Shown here one piece after another: positions 42,462-50,590 of a DNA stretch of 64,000 nucleotides; position 1 is the stretch's first letter, and each line of letters starts with the position of its first letter. Both the position numbers and the translations under genes were made by a program. The stretch covers positions 1 to 64,000 of the forward strand of contig UQZU01000001.1 in assembly GCA_900545665.1 (NCBI GenBank). Reading direction: 5' to 3'. Source of the stretch: an uncultured Collinsella sp. Lineage in GTDB: Bacteria > Actinomycetota > Coriobacteriia > Coriobacteriales > Coriobacteriaceae. The notes below the pieces were generated by a model, which had not been told where the DNA came from, made no database searches, and worked only from the letters and a program-made list of their open reading frames with translations.

Positions 42462-42493
42462 TTTCCGAACAATTTTGTCTTAGTGTTCGGAAA
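42462..42493. promoter_or_regulatory. Inverted repeat upstream of larB
   Basis: TTTCCGAACA at 42462-42471 and its perfect inverse at 42484-42493, 12 bases apart. It lies about 50 bp before the larB start, next to a TATAGT box. Probable operator for the lar genes; the TetR-family protein at 44240 is one candidate ligand. Confidence 0.55.
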
Positions 42494-42538
42494 AATACCT
42501 TTTGAGTGCTAGACTTTGCGCCGTCGAAGGGAACATAT

Positions 42539-43321
42539 ATGGATAAGCGAGATCTTGAGCAGTTGCTGAGCGATGTTGCCGGCGGAGCAGTCACCCCGGC
42601 TGTCGCCCTTACGCGCATCCAGACGGCGCCGACCGCCGATCTGGGTTTTGCGCAGCTCGATCTTTCGCGCGGGGTGCGCCAGGGAGCCGGCGAGGTTGTC
42701 TACGGCGCCGGTAAAACCGCCGAGCAGATTGCCGCCATTATCAAAGCATTACTCGATGCCGGCCAGGAGCGCATCCTGGTCACGCGCCTGGATGCCGAAA
42801 AAGCCGCGCGCACCGCTGAGCTTCTCGGCAACGGCATTGACCTGGGATATGTCCCGGACGCGCAGCTCGCCCTCGTGGGCGGCAAGCCCTCCCCTACCGG
42901 CAACGGACGCATCGTCGTCGCCTGCGCCGGCACGAGCGACTTACCCGTCGCCGAAGAAGCCGCGTTGACGGCCGAGTTCTATGGCAACGAGGTCGACCGC
43001 CTCTACGACGTAGGTGTCGCCGGCCTGCACCGCCTGCTCGCGCATGCCGAGGAACTTGCCCAGGCGCAGGTGGTCATCGCCATCGCCGGCATGGAGGGCG
43101 CGTTGGCGAGCGTTATCGGCGGTCTGGTGAGCTGTCCGGTCATTGCCGTTCCCACCAGCGTGGGTTACGGCGCAAGTTTTGGTGGCGTAGCCGCGCTGCT
43201 CGCCATGCTCAACTCCTGCGCTAGCGGCGTTTCGGTCGTCAATATCGACAACGGCTTTGGCGCCGCCTACCAGGCAAGTCTTATCAATCATCTGGGCGCC
43301 GGCACACCCCGCGCCCGCTAA
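42539..43321 (+). CDS. larB: Nickel-pincer cofactor biosynthesis protein LarB
   Basis: A 260-residue LarB: a short N-terminal region and a C-terminal AIR-carboxylase (PurE-like) domain with ACAGTSDLPVAEEA, GMEGALASVIGGLVSCPVIAVPTSVGYG and a conserved GFGAA tail. LarB carboxylates and hydrolyses nicotinic acid adenine dinucleotide in the first step of the nickel-pincer nucleotide pathway that activates lactate racemase. The start at 42539 follows GAAGGGA. larC begins 10 bases after its stop. Confidence 0.93.
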   Translation: MDKRDLEQLLSDVAGGAVTPAVALTRIQTAPTADLGFAQLDLSRGVRQGAGEVVYGAGKTAEQIAAIIKALLDAGQERILVTRLDAEKAARTAELLGNGIDLGYVPDAQLALVGGKPSPTGNGRIVVACAGTSDLPVAEEAALTAEFYGNEVDRLYDVGVAGLHRLLAHAEELAQAQVVIAIAGMEGALASVIGGLVSCPVIAVPTSVGYGASFGGVAALLAMLNSCASGVSVVNIDNGFGAAYQASLINHLGAGTPRAR

Positions 43322-43331
43322 GGAGCATTCC

Positions 43332-44237
43332 ATGTCCAATCATCAGCACACGCTTATCATCGACGGCACCTCGGGCATCAGCGGCGACATGACCGTCGCG
43401 GCCCTGCTCGATCTGGGCGCCAGCGAGGAGCACCTGCGCGAACAGCTCGCCACACTGCCGGTTGACGGGTTTGAGGTTGCCGTTACACGCGTAAACAAGC
43501 ATGGCATCGACGCCTGCGACTTTGACGTTCAGCTGGCAGAGGAGCTCGAGAACCACGATCACGATATGGCCTGGCTCTACGGCAACGAAGCAGCTGCCGA
43601 GCACGAGCACGAGCACCACCATCATGACCATGGTGAGCACGAACACTGCCATGAGCATGATCATGAGACCCACGGCCATGGCCACGAGGGCCATCATCAC
43701 GCCCACCACCATCACCATCGTTCTTTGGCGGACGTCACCGCCATCATCGACGGCTCGCAGCTAAGCGATGGCGCTAAGCGTCGTGCGCTCGCCATCTTTA
43801 CCGCGCTCGCCGCCGCCGAGGCCAAGGCCCACGGCAAAACGGCCGAGACCGTCATGTTCCACGAGGTAGGCGCCGTCGATTCCATCGTCGACGTCTGCTC
43901 TGTCGCCATCTGCCTCGATGACCTGGGTATTGAGGACATCGTTGTCGAGTCGCTCTCCGAGGGCCACGGAACCATCCACTGTGCCCACGGCCTTATGCCC
44001 ATTCCCGTCCCCGCTGTCGTCAACCTGTGCCAGGCGGGCAATATCGCCCTCATGCCTGCACCAGTCGCTGGCGAGCTCGTGACGCCCACGGGCGCCGCCA
44101 TCGTCACCGCGCTGCGTACGTCCGACCAACTGCCCTCACGCTACCACATCGAAGCCGTCGGCTACGGCGCCGGTAAGCGCCCCTACGAGGGTTGCTCCGG
44201 CACGCTCCGCTGTCTGCTCGTTCACGTGGATGCATAG
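43332..44237 (+). CDS. larC: LarC-type nickel insertion protein lacking the LarC2 domain
   Basis: A 301-residue protein covering the LarC1 part: IIDGTSGISGDMTVAALLDLG at the start, MFHEVGAVDSIVDVCSVAICLD, GTIHCAHGLMPIPVPA and a final GYGAGKRPYEGCSGTLRCLL. A His-rich insert at about 88-134 (mostly His, Glu, Asp, Gly) fits nickel binding. Full LarC is about 420 residues and in lactobacilli its second part is reached by a ribosomal frameshift. Here translation ends at the domain border, and a TetR gene starts 2 bases later. No LarC2 coding frame is visible. AAGGAG precedes the start. Confidence 0.88.
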   Translation: MSNHQHTLIIDGTSGISGDMTVAALLDLGASEEHLREQLATLPVDGFEVAVTRVNKHGIDACDFDVQLAEELENHDHDMAWLYGNEAAAEHEHEHHHHDHGEHEHCHEHDHETHGHGHEGHHHAHHHHHRSLADVTAIIDGSQLSDGAKRRALAIFTALAAAEAKAHGKTAETVMFHEVGAVDSIVDVCSVAICLDDLGIEDIVVESLSEGHGTIHCAHGLMPIPVPAVVNLCQAGNIALMPAPVAGELVTPTGAAIVTALRTSDQLPSRYHIEAVGYGAGKRPYEGCSGTLRCLLVHVDA

Positions 44238-44239
44238 CC

Positions 44240-44779
44240 ATGGATGCCCGCAAAGAAAAAAGCCGCGCCGCCATCGTTGCGGCGTTCTCCGAGCTGCTAC
44301 GCGAAGAGGACTACGGCAAGATTATCGTCGGCGACATCATCGCGCGCGCTCACGTAGGCCGTGCGACATTCTACGGTCTCTTTAAGAGCAAGGACGACCT
44401 ACTGTCCGAGCTCGTGAGCGACATCTGCACCCACGCCCTCGACGACGATGGCACACCGCTCGACGACCCACTCGTGCAGGTCGAGCATATCCTCAACAAC
44501 CTCTGGGAGCGCCGCCAGGGCGTTCGAGCCCTCGTAGCCGGCGCCGGCTCACGCGTCTTCGCCGACTGTCTCCGCAAGACCATCATGTCGCGCGCAGCCG
44601 AAACCGTCTCCGCCGATCCCACAGGCCCCGCCAGCACCATGGACCGCAGCTTCTTACTACACCACATAGCCTCAAGCTTCGTAGGAATGGTTCAATGGTG
44701 GGCCTGGCACAGCTTCCAAGCAGACAAAGCCGACGTAGCCAAAGACTACTTATCGGTCATAAAACCCCTCTTCAACTAA
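44240..44779 (+). CDS. TetR/AcrR-family regulator
   Basis: A 179-residue TetR-family protein: N-terminal helix-turn-helix (IVGDIIARAHVGRATFYGLFKSKDDLL) and a helical C-terminal ligand domain with WERRQGVRALVAG and MVQWWAWHSFQADK. It starts 2 bases after the larC stop and is in the same unit as larBC, so it may control lactate racemase genes or itself. I chose the Met at 44240; the upstream part of the frame overlaps larC. Confidence 0.8.
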   Translation: MDARKEKSRAAIVAAFSELLREEDYGKIIVGDIIARAHVGRATFYGLFKSKDDLLSELVSDICTHALDDDGTPLDDPLVQVEHILNNLWERRQGVRALVAGAGSRVFADCLRKTIMSRAAETVSADPTGPASTMDRSFLLHHIASSFVGMVQWWAWHSFQADKADVAKDYLSVIKPLFN

Positions 44780-45087
44780 GTAAGAACATCATCCCAAAGC
44801 ATCACCCCAACCCAGGGCGCCACGCATCCCAAAGTGTCACTCGCGCTTCACCGCCCCCAACAGCAACAAGCCCCTCCCATCCAAATCCAAATTCAGATTT
44901 ATATGTTGGGCTGCTTGTTCCAACGCGGCCAAGATCCCGCAGCTGTCCGCATGGGGTAACTTCCCAGCGCATTCCGCAGGACGAAAGAACCCCCGCCGCA
45001 CGAAGTGCGCAGCGGGGGTTCTTTCATGTCCGAGGACGCGCTGGGAAGTTACCCCATGCGGCCAGCGGACAACTATATAGCCTTGAA
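44780..45087. other. Intergenic region dominated by a large stem-loop
   Basis: 308 bp between the convergent TetR and aquaporin genes. The last 125 bases are the structured element at 44945-45070. The first 160 bases contain nothing I recognise. Confidence 0.6.
44945..45070. repeat. Structured element S1: nested stem-loop with conserved internal-loop core
   Basis: Outer helix 44948-44970 with 45038-45060 (23 bp, perfect). Core strand ATTCCGCA (44971-44978) faces GAGGAC (45032-45037); TCC and GGA can pair inside it. Then GGAC/GTCC, a two-base bulge, a 14-bp helix (44983-44996 with 45012-45025) and a tip of 5 bp closed by a GAA loop. The same order, core bases and tip occur in S2 at 47370 with different helix sequences. 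No T run follows on either side. Confidence 0.85.
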
Positions 45088-45819
45088 CTAGAACATGCCC
45101 AAGAAACCGTGCACAAACAGCGCGGCCAAAGCGGCACCGACAAACGGAGCGATGCCAGGAACGAGCAGGCCGTACTTCCAGTTGTTGTCAGCCTTGTTCT
45201 TGATCGGCAGCACCTGATAGGCCATGCGAGGACCAAGGTCACGAGCCTGGTTCATGGCGAAGCCGGTGATGCCGCCCATGCCCATGCCAACAGCCCAAAC
45301 GATCAGACCGACGCAGATGGCGAGCATCAGGACGTTCTCGCCAGCACGGTTAGCAGCAGCAAGGATGGCGCTGATGAACACAAAAGTGCAGATAGCCTCG
45401 CAGAAGAAGTTGCGGGCATAGTTGGTGCCCTCGGTGGTGGGGTTGGTCGAGAAGATATTGCGCTGGGCAATGGGATCGATGACACCATCGGAAGCCTTGA
45501 ACTCATCGGCATACATCAACCACGCGATCACGGCACCCGCAAAGCCGCCGAGCATATCGGCAATCATGAAGGGGATGCAGCTGCTCCACGGCACCAGGCC
45601 CACGATGCACTGGGCAAGCACCATGGCGGGGTTCATGCACACGGCGCCGCCAAAGATAAACAGGGCGACCGAGATGCCAAAAGACCAGGTGGTGATTGCA
45701 AACATGTGGCCGGAGCCCTGATACTTGGTGCCCTTAAGCACGGTATCGCAGTGCACGCCCACGCCAAAGATGATCATGAGGGCCGTTGCGCCGAATTCGC
45801 AGAGGAGTTTGGTAAGCAT
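45088..45819 (-). CDS. MIP-family channel (aquaglyceroporin/lactate channel, LarD-like)
   Basis: A 243-residue major intrinsic protein with six membrane segments. The first half-helix has the normal NPA box (CMNPAMV); the second reads NQARDLGPR, so NPA is NQA here. In lactobacilli the lar operon contains such a channel (LarD) that passes lactic acid. Here it lies 49 bp after larA on the same strand, so a lactate channel is the best guess over glycerol uptake. Confidence 0.82.
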   Translation of the reverse strand: MLTKLLCEFGATALMIIFGVGVHCDTVLKGTKYQGSGHMFAITTWSFGISVALFIFGGAVCMNPAMVLAQCIVGLVPWSSCIPFMIADMLGGFAGAVIAWLMYADEFKASDGVIDPIAQRNIFSTNPTTEGTNYARNFFCEAICTFVFISAILAAANRAGENVLMLAICVGLIVWAVGMGMGGITGFAMNQARDLGPRMAYQVLPIKNKADNNWKYGLLVPGIAPFVGAALAALFVHGFLGMF

Positions 45820-45844
45820 AAAACCTTATCTTTCTTGTCGGTTA

Positions 45845-45859
45845 TAAACGATTCGTTTA
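45845..45859. promoter_or_regulatory. Palindrome between larA and the channel gene
   Basis: TAAACGA-T-TCGTTTA is a perfect odd-centred 15-bp palindrome in the 49-bp gap between larA and the channel gene. It could be an operator or an mRNA-processing hairpin. Confidence 0.4.
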
Positions 45860-45868
45860 GGCCGCGTA

Positions 45869-47146
45869 CTAGTGCTGTGCGACGACAACGCCCAGACCAT
45901 CGGGAATGACGGCCACCTTGGCATCGGCACCCTTCATCTCAAAGGCGAGCTTGAGCGCCTCCTCGATAGTGTTGACCGGCGTCATGTGCATATCCTTGAG
46001 CATCTGGTGATCACACAGGTCGGTAACCATGATCACAGGGTGATGCGCCAGGATGCGGGCGAAAATCTGGCTCGTCCACTGGTCGGGCAGGGTCTCGTCC
46101 TTAGGACGGTCGATGCAGGCGCGCTCAAACTCCGCAGGATCGTTGTCGGCGATGTTGTGATAGAAGCCCTCGCCACCGTGACCGTCGGCACAACCGGCGA
46201 CATCGATGATCACACCGCCCTCGGGAAGTGTGGCCTCGGCGGCGCACATGCCCTTCACGGCCTGATAGATGTTCTGGTCGAGCGGGTAGCCGCCGTTGGT
46301 GGTGATAGCAATCTCGCACTCGACGGGCTCAACGCCGGCAAGGCTCTTCACGAACTCACAGCCGGCCTCGTGCGCCTTGTGAATGTCGCCGGCAAAGGAG
46401 CCGATGACCTCGTGCTTGCCGTTGAGCACCACATTAAGCACAAAGGCAAGGTGAGCCATCTCGGCAGCGGCAAACATGTCCTCGCTCACGTGGTTGTGGC
46501 ACAGGTTGCCGGCACGCGAGTGGGAATCATTCACAAACTGACCGTTGTGGTTGTACATGATGGTCTTGTAGCTGGCGATGCCAGGCAGGACGGACTTGCG
46601 GCTACCAGAGAAACCGGCAAAGAAGTGCGGCTCAATAAAGCCCTCGGCAAGCAGCAGATCGCAATCGGCAGCAATCTTGTTGATGATGCACTCGCCGCCA
46701 GAAGGCAGGGTGCCGATCTTTTTCATCATGCTGTCATCGGTCGCGACGTGCATAACGATTTCCTCGTTGGCAACGATCTCCTCGCCGTACTTGTTGACGA
46801 GCTCCTCGTGCGTCGACGGACGATGCATACCCGTAGCAACCAGAATGCGAACGCGTGCCTCAGGCGCAGCGGAATGGATGTGATGCAGCAGAATAGGCAT
46901 CGTCACACGCGAGGGAACGGGACGCGTATGGTCGGAGCTAATGATGACAATATCCTTCTTGCCAGCACAAAGCTCCTCGAGCGAAGGCGAGCCATAAGGG
47001 TTGGCAAGTGACTCCTCCACAAGCTCTTCCTGCGATTTTGTAGTCTTAAACTCGTTTTGATGACCTTCCATCACACCCGCGAAGTTCTTATCCTCGAGCT
47101 CCAGATGCAACGTCTTGTGGTCAAACGGCAGTTCACATTCAAACAA
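45869..47146 (-). CDS. larA: Nickel-dependent lactate racemase LarA (or close LarAH enzyme)
   Basis: A 425-residue LarA-family protein from a TTG start. The key residues fall at the same numbers as in Lactobacillus plantarum LarA: Arg75 in DHTRP, His108 in GMHRP, His174 in EPHFFAGF, Lys184 in GSRKSVLPG (cofactor attachment) and His200 in YNHN. It racemises D- and L-lactate, or another 2-hydroxy acid, with the nickel-pincer nucleotide. The TTG at 47146 has GAGGG nine bases upstream, and no ATG fits. larB and larC lie 3 kb away on the other strand; larE is not in the window. Confidence 0.9.
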   Translation of the reverse strand: MFECELPFDHKTLHLELEDKNFAGVMEGHQNEFKTTKSQEELVEESLANPYGSPSLEELCAGKKDIVIISSDHTRPVPSRVTMPILLHHIHSAAPEARVRILVATGMHRPSTHEELVNKYGEEIVANEEIVMHVATDDSMMKKIGTLPSGGECIINKIAADCDLLLAEGFIEPHFFAGFSGSRKSVLPGIASYKTIMYNHNGQFVNDSHSRAGNLCHNHVSEDMFAAAEMAHLAFVLNVVLNGKHEVIGSFAGDIHKAHEAGCEFVKSLAGVEPVECEIAITTNGGYPLDQNIYQAVKGMCAAEATLPEGGVIIDVAGCADGHGGEGFYHNIADNDPAEFERACIDRPKDETLPDQWTSQIFARILAHHPVIMVTDLCDHQMLKDMHMTPVNTIEEALKLAFEMKGADAKVAVIPDGLGVVVAQH

Positions 47147-47519
47147 TGACGAGCGCCCTCTTCCTTTCAACTGACACACTAGATAAACCGTTGGAAGGAT
47201 ACGCCGCTCACCGAAAAACGCCACCGTCCACCGACTCATTAACACAACGTTCATATTTGACCCACAACAAAACGGCCGCGACCCCAAACGGAACCGCAGC
47301 CGTCACAGCTGTAAGGCGCAAAGCGCGCCTTATTCCCTTCAGCTTTAATCCCAGAAGACCGAGGACGAAGGGACCCGATGGGTTTCCCTCTGAATGCATT
47401 CCGCAGCACGAAGCCCCCTTATCCGCAGCTCCGAAGGAGCAGGATAAGGGGGCTTCAAGTGCGAGGACGCATTCAGAGGGAAACCCATCGGGTCCCGGTG
47501 AGAGCCACAGGGCTATCGA
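47147..47519. other. Intergenic region with a hairpin and element S2
   Basis: 373 bp between larA and ppc, both on the minus strand. It holds a short stem at 47271-47304 followed by TTTT on the minus strand (a likely ppc terminator), and the S2 element at 47370-47496. The larA promoter must lie in the first 150 bp. Confidence 0.6.
47370..47496. repeat. Structured element S2: same core as S1 with changed helices
   Basis: Outer helix 47370-47397 with 47469-47496 (28 bp). Core strand ATTCCGCA (47398-47405) faces GAGGAC (47463-47468). Then GCAC/GTGC where S1 has GGAC/GTCC, a two-base bulge, a helix 47410-47424 with 47442-47456, and a tip of 5 bp closed by a GAA loop. The core and tip loop are the same as in S1 while helix pairs differ on both strands at once. 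Confidence 0.85.
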
Positions 47520-50333
47520 TTACCCCGTGTTCTGCAGTCCTGCCGAGACGCCGGTCACAGTCGAAAGAATCAGGCTCATGTACTCGGCCTTCTTCTCCTC
47601 GGCCATCTCGTCCTGATTCATGCGCACCTCGCGAAGGGCGCGGACCTGGGCGATGGACAGAGCGTCGACGTAGGGGTTACGCACGCGAACGGCGCAGCCG
47701 AGCACGCGACGACGCTGCAGCGGCCACTCATCACCGACGATGGCAAGGACCCACTTACGGGTGAGCTGCATCTCGGTAAAGACCTTCTTGGACAGATCAT
47801 CGCGGTCGCCCAGATGCAGATACATCTTGGCGATGCGCTGATCGGTCTTAGCAATCGACATCTCGATGTTGTCGATAAAGGTGCGGAAGAACGGCCACTC
47901 CTGGTAGGCAGCCTTGAGCTGGTCAAGATCGCCAAGCTGCTCGCAGGCGGTGCCCAGACCGTACCAAGCGGCCAGGTTAATGCGCGCCTGGCTCCAGCTG
48001 AAGATCCACGGGATGGTACGCAGGTCATCGAGCGACTTGGCGCCCAGACCGCGCTTGGCGGGACGCGAGCCGATCGGCAGCAGACCGACCTCGGTCAGCG
48101 GCGTCACGGTCGAGAACCACGGTGTAAAGTCCTCGGTGTTCAGCAGGTCCAGATAGCGTTCGTGGCTTGCAGTGTTGAGCTTCTCGGCCATATCCCAGAA
48201 CTTCTGCGTGGTCTCGGTGTTGGTCTTCTCGACACTCGGGGCCGACTGCAAAAGCGTTGCGGCGGCAACGGACTCAACATGGCGCTGAGCCAGCGTGCGG
48301 TTGCCGTAACGGGCAAAGATGACTTCGCCCTGCTCGGTAAGCTTAAAGAAGCAGTTGACCGAACCCTTGGGCTGCGCCAGCACGGCCTTGTTGGCCGGGC
48401 CGCCGCCACGGCCCACGGCACCGCCGCGACCGTGCATGAGCACCAGGTCGATATCGTTCTTCTCTGCCCACTTGGCGATGCGCTCCTGCGCGGAGTGCAG
48501 CGCGAGCATGGCCGTGGTAGGACCGGCATCCTTGGAAGAGTCGGAATAGCCCAGCATGACCTCCATGCGGCGGTTGGTCTGGGCAAGGCGCTTTTGCACC
48601 ACGGGCAGCGTAAGCATCTGATCGAGCACGTCGACGCAGCCCTCGAGGTCCTCGAGCTGCTCGAACAACGGGATCACGTCGAGCTCGGGGACATCCTCCT
48701 CGTGTGCAAAGGACAGGTGCGCCAGCTCAAAGACGTCGGCCACATGCTGAGCGCTCTTGGTAAACGAGATGATGTAGCGGTGCGCCATCTTCTTGCCGTA
48801 GCGCTTTTGGATGGAGCCGATAGCGCGGAAGGTATCGATGACCTCGCGCGTCATGGGCTGCAGGTCGCCATGGATACCGTTCTCGTGGATATCCTTAAGG
48901 GCGCGGGCATGCACCACGGAGTGCTGACGGAACTCCATCTCGACCATATGGAAGCCGAAGGACTCGACCTGCCAGATGATGGTTTGGACCGGGCCGTAGG
49001 CAGCACGGACGGCACCGCAGGCGGCCAGCGAACGCTGGACGACGCGCAGGTCATCCAGGAACTCGTCGGCGCTGTGGTACATGGTGTCGGTGATACGACG
49101 GACGGTGGCGTTCAGGCGGTCGGCCATGACGAGCATGACGGCGCGATGCGGCTCGTGCTCGGAGATCAGCTCGGCGCGGGCCGTGTAACGAGGGCTCATC
49201 TCGACCTGATGGTTCCACAGGTTAATGAGCTCGGCCGACGGCTTGCTGTAGGTAGCCTCGAGCGTGAGGTTGCGGCCGATGTGGCGGCACTTGTCCTCGA
49301 GCTTGAGCACCATGTGCGTAAAGTACTTGGCGGCGACCTCACGGCTCACCTTGGCGGTGACGTTGGGGTTACCGTCGCGGTCGGAACCGATCCAGCTGCC
49401 GGGATGGAAGAACGCCGGGCACAGCGGCGGCACAGTACCGGCCTTGTCGCCCAGCACCCAATCGTCAAAACGACGATAGATAACGGGGATAACGTCGAAC
49501 AGCGTGTTATCGAAGATGTCGATGATGGTATCGGCTTCCTCGACCGGCGTGGGCTTCTTGAGCGCGATGGGACTCGTACGCACCAGGGCGTCGATCTCCT
49601 GCAGCATATGGCGCTCGTTCTCCACCAGGTCGGAGCCGCCCAGACGCGGACGCTCCTCCAGCAGGTTGGAGATACGGCGGATCTTGCCCTCGACGGCCTT
49701 ACGACGGGCCTCGGTGGGATGTGCGGTAAAGACAGGGTGGAACTCGAGCTTGTCGAGCAGCTCGTTGGCACCCTCGACACCCAGCTCATTCACCAGCTGG
49801 TGATAGGCAACGGTAAGCTCGTTGGCAGGATCGACCTCGGTATCGGTCGACGCACCGGCCTCGCGCTCGCGCAGCTGCGCCACACGGTAGTTCTCCTCCG
49901 ACAGGTTTGCCAGATGGAAAAAGCTCGTAAAGGCGCGAACGATGACCTGCTGCTTATCGAGCGGCAGGCTGTCGATCAAATCGACGACCTCACGAAATGC
50001 CACGGCAGTGGGCTCGTCGGCGGTGGGCACGCCCTGCTCGTCGACGGCTTCGTCGGCAGCGCAGGTACCGGGGTTGCCGGCATTGACCACAATCTCGGCT
50101 GTCAAAATCTTGTCGAACAGGTCCGCGATCTCGGGATCATACTCGCTAAGCACACGGCGCTCCAGGCGCAAGAACAGCGCCAGATTGTCGCGCAGCTCCT
50201 CGGGGATCTCGATCTCGGCGAGACGCTCCCTGGACTCGGCATTCGAGCCGATTCGGTTAACGAGGCGGTTGACCACGGCAGCGACGCGCGCCGCGGCTTC
50301 GGGTACAGACTGGTTGCTTAGGTTCTCAGCCAC
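47520..50333 (-). CDS. ppc: Phosphoenolpyruvate carboxylase
   Basis: A 937-residue PEP carboxylase: FHPGSWIGSDRDGNPNVT near the catalytic His region (VFTAHPTEA precedes it), GYSDSSKDAGP, VLMHGRGGAVGRGGGP and the C-terminal QNTG that closes the active site. It fixes bicarbonate onto PEP to make oxaloacetate. I favour the GTG at 50333, which follows GGGAGG; the ATG at 50345 lies directly on a Shine-Dalgarno sequence. An imperfect AACGG-type element lies at about 50462-50491. Confidence 0.96.
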   Translation of the reverse strand: MAENLSNQSVPEAAARVAAVVNRLVNRIGSNAESRERLAEIEIPEELRDNLALFLRLERRVLSEYDPEIADLFDKILTAEIVVNAGNPGTCAADEAVDEQGVPTADEPTAVAFREVVDLIDSLPLDKQQVIVRAFTSFFHLANLSEENYRVAQLREREAGASTDTEVDPANELTVAYHQLVNELGVEGANELLDKLEFHPVFTAHPTEARRKAVEGKIRRISNLLEERPRLGGSDLVENERHMLQEIDALVRTSPIALKKPTPVEEADTIIDIFDNTLFDVIPVIYRRFDDWVLGDKAGTVPPLCPAFFHPGSWIGSDRDGNPNVTAKVSREVAAKYFTHMVLKLEDKCRHIGRNLTLEATYSKPSAELINLWNHQVEMSPRYTARAELISEHEPHRAVMLVMADRLNATVRRITDTMYHSADEFLDDLRVVQRSLAACGAVRAAYGPVQTIIWQVESFGFHMVEMEFRQHSVVHARALKDIHENGIHGDLQPMTREVIDTFRAIGSIQKRYGKKMAHRYIISFTKSAQHVADVFELAHLSFAHEEDVPELDVIPLFEQLEDLEGCVDVLDQMLTLPVVQKRLAQTNRRMEVMLGYSDSSKDAGPTTAMLALHSAQERIAKWAEKNDIDLVLMHGRGGAVGRGGGPANKAVLAQPKGSVNCFFKLTEQGEVIFARYGNRTLAQRHVESVAAATLLQSAPSVEKTNTETTQKFWDMAEKLNTASHERYLDLLNTEDFTPWFSTVTPLTEVGLLPIGSRPAKRGLGAKSLDDLRTIPWIFSWSQARINLAAWYGLGTACEQLGDLDQLKAAYQEWPFFRTFIDNIEMSIAKTDQRIAKMYLHLGDRDDLSKKVFTEMQLTRKWVLAIVGDEWPLQRRRVLGCAVRVRNPYVDALSIAQVRALREVRMNQDEMAEEKKAEYMSLILSTVTGVSAGLQNTG

Positions 50334-50461
50334 GTTTCCTCCCATTCCTCCTTCTATGCACGTAACATGCGGTATTCATTATAGGCGCTTGAGAAATACT
50401 TTCGACACTGATTGCGCTTTACCACACAAAAGTATTTTCTGCATTGCAAAGGTTTTTGCCC

Positions 50462-50491
50462 TAAATGGTCGTATTTCTCGGTGGGCGGCAT
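50462..50491 (-). promoter_or_regulatory. Degenerate AACGG-type element upstream of ppc
   Basis: TAAATGGTCGTATTTCTCGG shares GGTCGTATTT with the gntP copy of the element, and GGCGG follows at about the right distance. It is about 130 bp upstream of ppc in the common orientation. It is weaker than the five main copies. Confidence 0.35.
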
Positions 50492-50497
50492 ACGTAA

Positions 50498-50533
50498 ACG
50501 GGGGCATTCCGCATAAAAGCGAAACACCCCCGT
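50498..50533 (-). terminator. Imperfect stem-loop after hisS
   Basis: Arms 50498-50512 and 50519-50533 pair with three mismatches around a loop of ATAAAA. It lies about 60 bases after the hisS stop and is a plausible but weak terminator. Confidence 0.5.
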
Positions 50534-50590
50534 AACAATCGCTCTCCATGAGCAGGGCACGTTAGCAGGCCCGAAGCTCAAAAAGATGCG

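Noticed and set aside
43332..44779. Programmed frameshift from larC into a LarC2 domain
   Set aside because: No frame after 44237 shows LarC2-like sequence; the region codes for a TetR protein with good motifs.
50498..50533. Third copy of the S1/S2 element because GCATTCCGC occurs in a hairpin
   Set aside because: The facing strand lacks GAGGAC and the helix order is different; the shared word is probably chance.
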